Assembly (NCBI RefSeq): GCF_033568475.1
Contig: NC_133121.1
Location: 5,394,001-5,458,000 of the forward strand
Source: Henckelia pumila
Taxonomy: Eukaryota > Streptophyta > Magnoliopsida > Lamiales > Gesneriaceae
Length of the DNA: 64,000 nucleotides
Reading direction: 5' to 3'
Shown here piece after piece: positions 55,399 through 64,000 of the stretch. Both the position numbers and the translations under genes were made by a program. A model generated the notes under the pieces. That model was not told the origin of the DNA and ran no database searches. It saw nothing but the letters and a program-made list of their open reading frames with translations. Within the stretch, counting starts at the first letter, position 1. Each line of letters begins with the position of its first letter.

Positions 55399-56042
55399 TT
55401 AATACAAAAGTCAAATGGATAGAAAGCCTACATATTTTGAATGCTATTACGACTCATCTTTATTGACAACTTCAAAATATACGCATGTCCTTTTAGCCTA
55501 CCAACAATGACTAATAATTGCATGTCACGACATTACAAATTAATAATATTTTACACACACTCCAACATGTAACAACTCGAAATTATCAGACAAAATCTAT
55601 TGATTTCCTGAGATTTTTATCAAAATCTTGGATTCAACTTGAAGAGATTTTTTGGAACTTTGAAGGGTCACTGAGGTTAGCGGGAGTCTGCTTGTGGGAG
55701 TCAAGCAGAGGCACTTGTTTGTCTCATGCACAACGAACATGTCGAAGAAGGTTTCGAACATCTTTGAGGTGTCTGATTTCAATTCAGAAATTGTGCATCA
55801 AAGAGGAGCAGACTAGTTGCATGCAAGAAACAAACATTCATGCGCAAGCGCAATGAAATTTTAAGCGGCGACTACCTACCTGAAAGCAAGTCACCAAACT
55901 TTGAATGGAAATGTATGAGATTGCTAAAAATGACTAACAAAGTAAAATAAAGTAAAGGCAACTCTTTGAAAATAAAGGGTTGTTGTTGGTCAGTGAATAT
56001 ATGAGCAAAAACTCTTAAGCGAACAGCCCCTGCGACGCATGT
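55399..56042. other. Spacer between Helitron and NLR gene
   Basis: Contains an open stretch of 112 codons at 55518-55856 (+) without a recognised domain; part of it (55580-55760) is less AT-rich and may be a decayed transposon or gene fragment. The NLR 3' UTR should lie just before 56043. Confidence 0.4.
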
Positions 56043-59000
56043 TCACCAGCAGGAACCAGATATATTGACCTTAAGCTCTTCGTATCCCATTTCCAGCTGT
56101 TCTTTTTGGATTTGTAGAGCTGAATCTGCTACCGATTTTCTGCACGAATGTATGTCGATGCTCTGTAGTGTTGAAATATCCCCCAAGCTTGATGGGAATT
56201 TCTTAAGCTTCCAGCACTTGTGTATAACAAGTTGTTCAAGCTTAGGAAAATGCTCGCTGGACATGTTCCATCTACGAATCTGTAGCGCTTCTAGCTTCAA
56301 GAATTTGAGCTCCTGGAACTCATCCTCATTCGTCTTCCATTCTTTCCCATCAAACCGAGTATACAGCAATTTCAGAACCTCGAGTCTCGGTAGTCTCCCG
56401 ATCATTGACATCTCTAAAGAAGACAGTTTGAATTCGCGCAGAGTCAGTTTCTTGAGACTTTCAGGAAAGTTGATCGTGCATGAAGACTTGAACTCGCTGT
56501 CTAAGCGGGATATACTGAGTGATTCAAGCCGAGTAAGGCGATCTAGCACGAGATATCGACGACACATCTCTACAGAATCCCACAAAGGTTTAGTTTCACA
56601 CTTCAACCTGCTAAGGGATGGTAACCATTTCAAGATTTTCTCATCATTCTCATGAACCATTCGAAGATTAGAAATGCTTTCCAGGTTGCTCATTTGCATG
56701 CCCTTTTCCATGATTACGCGTCTGGTGAAAGAGTCACTGAATTGTGCGTGCTTCCTGATGTAAAGATTTCTCAGTTTCACCAGATTCAGGAGCGTCTCTG
56801 GGATTTCTATGGTTCCATGGCCATCAAGAACAAGAAACTCCAGTTTCAGAAGGCTCCCTATAGATGGAGTTATGCAGTTTGCTGTTAATTTCACTTCCAT
56901 GTATCTCAAATGAACCAGCTGCTCGACTCCAGTTAGATCAAGATCTTCTGCTTTTCGCAAGTCCTCGGGACGTTCTGGTGTGGACAAATCCAGGACCCTC
57001 AAAAGTTTTAGCCGCGAAGAAATTAATGTAACATCTGGCCAATAACCAAACCAAGAGCGGATGTGATGGCCAAAAGGTCTTGATTCATTGTGTATGGAAT
57101 CACTGTTGATACACAGACGGTGATGCCGCTCATATATTGAAAATCGACTGCAAAATTACCATTATTCATCAGCAACCCCCAGTATAGTATGCTAACATGG
57201 AAAAGAAAATGAAAGACAAAGATGAAGTAAAGCTTACTCTTTGATCAAGTTTAGAAAGTTATCTTCTTTAGCTTTTCTCAAGCACATCTCACGCAATAAA
57301 TCATGAATGCTACAAGATTTTATTCCACCATCCGGTCGTCTCCGGGATACTAGCACGAGACCTCTATTTATCATCTCCATCAGATAATCCTCTGCTACCT
57401 CATTTAAGCTCTTTTGTTCTTGTTTTTGAACAAACCCTTCTGCAATCCACAGTGATACTAACTTCCAAACTGAAATTTCTCTATATTCCGGAAATGCTCC
57501 GAAATATAGAAAACAAGGCTTCAAATGAGATGGTAAATGCTCGTAACTAAGCTCCAGCACGCTCATCAACTTGTTCGGGTCTTCAGAAATCTGAGAACTA
57601 AGGCTTCCGGCAACCTCACTCCATAAGCTCTTTTTCTTGTCCATGTTTGCAAGAGCTGAAGCAATCACAACTACAGCTAGAGGCAGTCCCTGACAATGTT
57701 CTGCAATTTTCCTCCCCAAGTCTACCAATTCTTGAGGGACATCGTCTTTCTGGAGCACCTTTTTTCGAAGTAACTCCCAACACTGATCATTCGACAGAAA
57801 GGGGAGTGGATGAATAATGCTATCTGATGGAACCACATCTTTATGTCGACTGGTGAGCAAAATTCTGCTTCCGTTTCCATCGCCCGGAAGATATCTTCTG
57901 ATGTCATCCAACTCATATGAACTCCATACATCATCCAAGATAATCAGGTATCTGCGTCCCATTAAATTTTTGTGAAGCTCAACACCCAAATTCTCAGTCT
58001 CCATACCTATTATTTTGTCATGCTCAAGGTCACTGACAGTACTCAAAAGGTGGACTAACAGATTTCTTTTCCGATATATCTGAGAAACAACACACCAAGC
58101 ACAACAGTCGAATCGCATGACAACCGTAGGATCATCATACAATTTCTTGGCTAAAGTGGTCTTGCCAAGTCCTGGCATTCCGAATATGGAGATGATTTGT
58201 AGCTGTTTCGGTCCTCCGGTTAACTGATCAGCAATTTTTATTATCTCATCCTTGAATCCTATGATGCCATCAACTCCAGTTAATTTTTTGATTTGTGGTT
58301 CTGTCTCTACCTTGGGATCTCTAGCATTTCTTGGAGCTCCAACATAATGATTCTTGATCTTAGGGGTCGGATACCAGATAGGAATATCTCCAACCAAGAC
58401 TGAGTTGATGATATATCTGGAATCAACTATCTTCATGGTTTCTTCAAACCCCACTGAGGCAAGCTTAATTTTCGCAATGACATCAGAAATCCTCAGGGTA
58501 AGATACCAGATGGGGATATCACTGGCAAGAAATGAGTTGATGAGATATTCGGCTTCATATGTGGCATCTCGGACTCGTTTCTTAATCTCCATATGCTGCT
58601 GCTCCTTTAATGTTTCAAGGAATGATCTCAAGAGCATTAGCTCCTTTTGCAGATTCTTGATTTCATCCCAAACATCAATAATCAGATCACTCTTCTGATC
58701 CACCAAATGCTCGAGATCATCGAGTAAAGTGTCCACAATAAAGAGAGAATCAAGTGCAGTGTTTGGAGCAGCACAATTTGGCTTCTTGAAGACTGTGATG
58801 CAACACCCTTTGATCATCGTTTTCAAGGATTGGAACTTTTTGATCAATCTGGAGAGAGAGATATCGATCCGGCTATGTTCACCTTCATCTGTGAAAAAAT
58901 AGAGATACAAGAAAATTCCAGCCTCGTTAGCCACAGCCTCAATATCCTTCATTAAACATTTGGTTTCATCAAGCTCAGAGCAACGAAAAGGTTCGTCTCC

Positions 59001-59429
59001 AAGAACTGAAATGAGAAACTTCAGTTCCTTCTGCAGAATTTCTATTTGATCTTCAGCTTGATCGATCAAATTTGCATGACAGCTGACTACTTGCTCCACG
59101 ACATCCAGGAGAAAGTCAAGAAAGCTAGCCAGAAGCTCACTTGTTGTTCTGCAATTGTTAGCCAATTCCATCTCTGGAACTGTGAAGAATTCCCTCAGCC
59201 TTTCAGTGAAAGACAGAACCATTTTTGTATAGCGAGAGGTATCTCTTGATTCTTCGATACGGTTCAGTAGATCAATCGAACCATGATCACTGGAGCGAGA
59301 TTTCAGGACGTAGCAAAGGACAGCATTGATATGGGATCCATTCCACCTAAAGGTGTTGAACTTCTTGAAATCATTAATGCTCAGACGCCGCAAAATGTGG
59401 GGGAGTTTTGAACTTTCAAGAAGATCCAT
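56043..59429 (-). CDS. CC-NB-LRR disease-resistance protein, R1-like, 2 exons
   Basis: Intracellular immune receptor. Exon 1 59429-57238, intron 57237-57148 (GTAAGC...TTTTGCAG), exon 2 57147-56043; 1098 residues in one frame. The long N terminus (about 390 residues) resembles potato R1 and relatives, with helical CC segments. NB-ARC: P-loop GMPGLGKTTLAKKLYDD (about residue 418), RNBS-A CCAWCVVSQIY, kinase-2 RRYLIILDDVWSS, RNBS-B GSRILLTSRHKDV, GLPL block CQGLPLAVVVIA, RNBS-D CFLYFGAFPEYREISVWKL, and an MHD-type motif reading IHDLLREMCL. LRRs run from LRVLDLSTPERP to the end with irregular leucine repeats, e.g. LEVLKLLYTRFDGKEW. P-loop and kinase-2 residues are intact, so nucleotide binding is likely. 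The recognised pathogen cannot be inferred. The Met at 59429 agrees with a TATA box 70 bp upstream. Confidence 0.94.
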
Positions 59430-59498
59430 TCTTCCCCTGGCTTTTCTGCAATCTCAAATGTCGATTTTGACAGAAGTGAAAGGAACTGAGAGTAAATA

Positions 59499-59510
59499 CT
59501 AAATATATAG
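59499..59510 (-). promoter_or_regulatory. TATA box of the NLR gene
   Basis: The minus strand reads CTATATATTTAG about 70 bp upstream of the NLR ATG, a good TATA position for a short 5' UTR. W-box cores (TTGAC) are at 59591-59595 and 59813-59817 on + and at about 59673-59677 on the minus strand, fitting WRKY control, though such short motifs are common by chance. Confidence 0.5.
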
Positions 59511-62371
59511 CCTCAAATAGCTCATTTCCTCATACTAGGAACTGTTGCATTCTTGTTTCCTGCTACAAAAAATTAATCTCATTTGGCAAAGTTGACCAGA
59601 TTGTTCTTCATCAACGGTGGCTGGTTTTGGAGGTCGAGTCCCATAGAAGTTCATACAAAAAACATTAAACAGAGTCAACTGTGTGGAAGAGCTGAAAAGG
59701 AGAGAATCCAGGTTCGGTTAACTTTCAGATTCGAATATATTATTCCATCTGCCGGCAAAGAGCCCATACAAAATAGATTTAATTATAGACATTGAAAATG
59801 AGCGAACCCAAGGTTGACTTTCATATTATTGATCTATCTAAAGTAAGTATTGGTTGTGAACAGAGAAATATAAAGATGGATCATGCAGCTCACTTTAAAT
59901 ATGCGTCTGATTGTAAATTGTTTGTGGGAGAACGATCGAATCGTGGGGGTTTGGGCCGCTTTGTGATTTAAATTATTTGAATTTCACTGTTATAACTTTT
60001 CATAAAACGACAAATGTTTGTTAATACAATATACCATCCACCTTGCTTTCATAAGACAATGCCTCTTCTGGTCTCATTAGAGTGCAGTGGATAAAATATA
60101 GAGCCCACCAATTTTTAACACATGCAAGCAATTTAGAATATCTATTGAACTAATTGATGGGTTGAAATTTCAGACCTCTCCCTGGCCCCCTTCACCAACC
60201 ACTTTAGTATATTATTTTGAATGAAAATGGCCAGAAATTGACAAGCAGGTAGCTCCAGTACCAGCTTTCACATAGTGAAGAAATGCATGCCCTCTACATT
60301 TTTTCTACTCTTATACAAAATGTACAAAAGAATATCAAATAAAGGTCAAATGAGCCGTCTGCCTCCTCAATCTTGGAGATCATCTAGAGTCACAAGGCTC
60401 TTACTTTTAGTTTTAATCACTTAACACGTGAAAACATTATTTAAAATCAAGCTCCAAAATCATTAACTTAAACATTGCTTAACTTAGTGAAATCGAGTTC
60501 TTTATTTGGAAACATGAACATGTTATTTCGACGAACCAGCACTTGACTTCTCTCCGATGAACGTTGAAGCCGAAAAACGGTTTTACAAGTGTAAATCTGA
60601 CAAGATTTTGTAATATTACATATCATTCATTTCAAACATTGTCGAGGATTACTACTATTTTCCCCTTGCTTGTAACTTATTACCAAATCAATATAGTTCC
60701 ACAAAAGTACATGTTTATCTGTCTCTGCTAGAAAATTCCTACTCCTTGGCTTCTTATGCTCACCCTTTAGTCCTGCTCACCGGAATCACTATCTGAAGAA
60801 CATATATATTTCCAGGCAAAGGACTAATAACCAACTCACTGAGCATACATACCAGAGAAGTCAATATCACTAAATCAAGCGATATTCATACTTATCGGTA
60901 GTGAATTTGACTTCTCCACCCTGGGTCATGTTGTGGCCGTTTTACCTTCCCGTACACAAGCAATATTGATGAAATTAATCCCATCGTTCCAGGTCATTAG
61001 CACAATGTTCTTTAATCACTGTAAAACATGTAATCAGAAAAGTACCAAAATGCTTTCATAAAAGAAGTCAATCTTTCCTCTACTAGTGATAATAACTTTA
61101 AACATGGTATCATGGTTGTTTCCGAAAAACTAATCATTTTTCATAAAATTTTGCAGCCAGACTGACTTAACATTTCAGTTACAAACTTTAAAAATACATC
61201 CAATACCAATGTAACTCCTCAGCGCTATGTATATCTTTGGCTTCTTTCTTGCATACTATAATATACGCGAGTAACTTTGAACAAATATCATCATGAACTA
61301 GTAACCTTCCATTTACAGTGGAGGACATCCTATTTTAGTAGCCTTAATCTTGTCACTTACGAACCTATATGATGATCCCACAAGATTGGAATACATCAAC
61401 ACTATTACATGCCGTCTTGAAGGTTCACCGTTGAGGCGGTGCTTTAGATGTCAATGGTTGCTATATTGTGGCTCATGCATGGAGTGCTTTGGACCAATCT
61501 TCCCATTTTCGTTCCAGTATTTGCGTGGGCATTACCATTTTGAAGCTTCATTTGGAGAAATTAACTTTTCTTTAGCCTCAGATATTGTTCTTTCTGGTCA
61601 GCCTCTCTACTACCAACATAATTCTCACTCAAAACTTGACATCTTCTACTGGTTTTCTTGACCCTACCGGATATACTGCATCTACTAGTTATGCTTAGTT
61701 TCCTTCCACTTTCTTCATGTTTGTAGGTTGATTTTTATTCCTTCCACTTGATGTAGTTTCCATTATCAACTCTTCCCTACCGTTTTGACTGGCCATCACC
61801 ATAAATTGTCTCTACTATTTGTTTTCACGCTTCTGGTGAAGTAACTACTTCCGAATAATATCTCTATAATTCGACCATAAACTACACAAACATAAAAATT
61901 GATAATTTCAGGGATCTTACACAAAAGGGGATCACCATGCTGTAATCAAATTATATGCATGATAGCAAATGGAGTGCCAATGCTCACCTTATGAGCAGAG
62001 ACCCTTAATTCGGGCAATGACGATCAACCTAAGCCCCTCTAGATTATTATTATTTGGTTTTTGCAGCAGCTTCTGTGCTCCTTCAAAACTGGAATCCATG
62101 CATACAACCGGATAACTGTTAACTCCAAGTAGTCAGACAGCAGCACCTCTGGTAAGTAAAATAACAAGGCAGGCATGATAATGCATGTCTAGCTGTTAGG
62201 ACAGTGAATAAATTCTTTCTTGCAGGTACCGATGATGTAACTCGTGGCTACTAGCTGATTTAACTCAAATTCAATTTAAGCTAAAATTCAAATAATACGA
62301 TACAAAAGCATAACTAGGCCATTAGGTAACAAAACCCCCCTTGGCAGACAAGAAAGAATGCTAATACAATG
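59511..62371. other. Intergenic DNA between the NLR and mTERF genes
   Basis: NLR promoter side followed by a long stretch of mixed composition. A 103-codon open frame at 61350-61661 (+) has a Cys-rich part (RRCFRCQWLLYCGSCMECFG) but no clear family and no sign of splicing partners. The mTERF 3' UTR must lie close to 62371. No repeat or RNA gene recognised. Confidence 0.45.
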
Positions 62372-63364
62372 TTATGAAAGTTGCTCGACCAAACCAAATT
62401 TCAATAGAAATTTCTTCTGGTTACAGTCCAGCATTTCACTCAAGCTACAATGTATGTGCTTTTGCTTCAAAAGTTTTTGCCTCGATTCTAACTTTTTCTT
62501 CAAACCGTGCCTAAAGAAATCAGGATAATCAGCAATTTCGCTAATTTGCCTCCCCATCACCTCCGCCAAGAAATTGATCCTTGGTCCTAAAGAATTACGT
62601 GCGCTCTTAATCAGAACTAGAGGATAGCCAGCCACCAATGCTGCAATCTGGCTCGAATCGAACCCACGTGATTCGAGGTATGTGACATTGGGTCTAAGAG
62701 ACTTATTGGCGTCCCGACACAGAACCTCCGGGAAATTAATTGCAAGCCTTTGGAGGTGAGTTTCTGTAAGGCCTAATGATTTCAAGAATTCTGAAGTTGG
62801 ACGGAGACGTTTGTCAATACTGTAACCCATAATAAATGGGTGTTTGACCAAAACTTTACCAATCATCCCATCTTTGGATAACCCGAGGCTGGCTAGAAAA
62901 TCCACTATCTGCGATAGCTTGAATTCGATGCTATAACTGATGATTCTAGGGTTCAACAATATCATTTTTCCAAGCAGCTTCTCAGGTGCACCAAGAGCTT
63001 CAAAAAACGCAAGGAGCGGACAGAGCTTCTCCTCCACACTGTGCAAGAGTATGTGCGGAAATTTTGTTATGGCGGAAGCTACTTCCTTTGGTTTTGTCTC
63101 CAATGTTACAAGGCACTGAATCACTGGAATGAGTTTGTCATGCAGGTCAAGAGTAAGAATTTTGGGGCACTTTCCAACGAGGGCAGGGAGTTTCCTCTCT
63201 TGGATACCTATACTTTTCAAATAATCCCAGTTTTCTGAGGCTTTTACCCTTTCAACACCCTCAAGGCGCTTGCACTTCCGAAATATTTCATGAATACTTT
63301 TGTCATCAAAGCCTCTGTCTTTGAAAAACCACATAACGGAAGTACTGTGGAAATTTGTTTCCAT
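62372..63364 (-). CDS. MTERF6: mTERF6-like organellar transcription termination factor
   Basis: 330 residues, intronless, nucleus-encoded organelle protein made of tandem mTERF helical repeats. Arabidopsis MTERF6 (PDE191, AT4G38160, about 333 residues) acts in chloroplasts and mitochondria, terminates transcription and is needed for chloroplast tRNA-Ile maturation. Seen here: VMWFFKDRGFDDKSI near the N terminus, ENWDYLKSIGIQERKLPALV, then repeats of the form ..F..LG......I......P..L..S, for example EVASAITKFPHILLHSVEEK, MIGKVLVKHPFIMGYSIDK and SQIAALVAGYPLVLIKSARN, ending CSLSEMLDCNQKKFLLKFG. Length and each block match the MTERF6 subgroup, including its short N terminus, so the start METNFHST is accepted. 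Promoter elements were not identified with confidence. Confidence 0.92.
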   Translation of the reverse strand: METNFHSTSVMWFFKDRGFDDKSIHEIFRKCKRLEGVERVKASENWDYLKSIGIQERKLPALVGKCPKILTLDLHDKLIPVIQCLVTLETKPKEVASAITKFPHILLHSVEEKLCPLLAFFEALGAPEKLLGKMILLNPRIISYSIEFKLSQIVDFLASLGLSKDGMIGKVLVKHPFIMGYSIDKRLRPTSEFLKSLGLTETHLQRLAINFPEVLCRDANKSLRPNVTYLESRGFDSSQIAALVAGYPLVLIKSARNSLGPRINFLAEVMGRQISEIADYPDFFRHGLKKKLESRQKLLKQKHIHCSLSEMLDCNQKKFLLKFGLVEQLS

Positions 63365-64000
63365 GTCTCCTGACAGAATTTAGAAAGTTTAACAGGGAAT
63401 TTTGAAAAAATTAACACCGAGAAAAAATATTCAGGCAAGATGGCTAAATTTAGAGTACTTGCACTTTACAATACAAAATTAATTCATTTGACAAAATATC
63501 TCGAGTATATTAATTGAAATGCATGACAAATGCAGGCATGGTCAAAATTACCAAACTTGGTTTCGTTCTCTTCTAGATAAACGATGTCTTATTCCTATGG
63601 CGCCAAACATGTTAAAGCAACGGCATACTCCTAAGGAGGAGATGGGGAGACCCATAAGATGGAAAAGATTTCAACTTATTCCTTGGTGATTTTCCAAAAA
63701 TATAAGTGTTACACGCCCCTTACGCAGTTATGCATCCCATTGATCCCACATCCTAATTTTGAGACCACCTTCATGGAAAGACACGATAAAGCAACAGAAA
63801 CAAAAAAAAGCTATCAAGCATCAGATTCATAGTTGAATATCCCAACATGAAATGCAGTCCTGGAGCCTTGGTGCAAGGACTCCTTTGGTCTCTCACCCGA
63901 GTGAAAAATCATAAATATAACAACCCAAGTTTAAAACAAAGATAAATTTACCTTGTACACCAAATTCCTCATCAGCAAGGCAAAAAATATATCTAGCGCA
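63365..64000. other. mTERF upstream region
   Basis: 636 bp to the window edge with no ORF of note. It should hold the promoter and 5' UTR of the mTERF gene, or a 5' UTR intron. Nothing else is visible. Confidence 0.45.

Noticed and set aside
56065-56655. 196-codon + strand ORF
   Set aside because: Antisense shadow of the NLR leucine-rich repeat exon.

Overview
The window is nuclear DNA of a flowering plant, almost certainly a eudicot and plausibly an asterid. It holds spliced genes with GT-AG introns, plant-only families (SAUR, UVR8, a CC-NB-LRR related to the potato R1 group, an organellar mTERF), nested LTR retrotransposons, and an endogenous plant pararetrovirus. Species cannot be fixed from sequence alone; the asterid leaning rests mainly on the R1-like resistance gene and is inference.

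Layout. (1) 1-4050: a four-exon KIWI-type transcriptional coactivator gene (+) and an intronless SAUR gene (-). (2) 5827-33388: one old Ty1/copia Sirevirus (-) broken open by three later insertions, each with a clean 5-bp target duplication: a chromodomain-bearing Ty3/gypsy element (8812-16399, TSD GAGAA), a gag-deleted Ty1/copia element on the + strand (18011-26891, TSD TTTAC) and a solo LTR (29188-31296, TSD CTAGT). (3) 33695-39116: a complete twelve-exon UVR8 UV-B photoreceptor gene (-). (4) 40854-48807: a segment with about 100-145 bp diverged inverted ends and a 9-bp target duplication, as in Mutator-like transposons, whose interior is a nearly full-length endogenous caulimovirid with all major ORFs recognisable but broken. 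(5) 49300-55400: a 5'-truncated LINE tail, an AT-rich stretch with a possible MITE, and a non-autonomous Helitron. (6) 56043-59429: a two-exon CC-NB-LRR gene (-). (7) 62372-63364: an mTERF6-like gene (-).

The host genes are single-copy housekeeping or signalling genes with no functional link to each other. The 28-kb retroelement cluster separates the SAUR and UVR8 genes. By eye all three LTR pairs differ at roughly two positions per hundred, so the cluster seems to have been built within a fairly short time.

The observations most worth following up are: the pararetrovirus lying inside a Mutator-like element; a family of about 17 dispersed, near-palindromic ~39-bp units found throughout the Sirevirus (LTRs, gag, pol, extra ORF) but not in the elements nested in it; and arrays of short palindromes inside the LTRs of two other elements. 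All coordinates come from reading the sequence; no database search was run.
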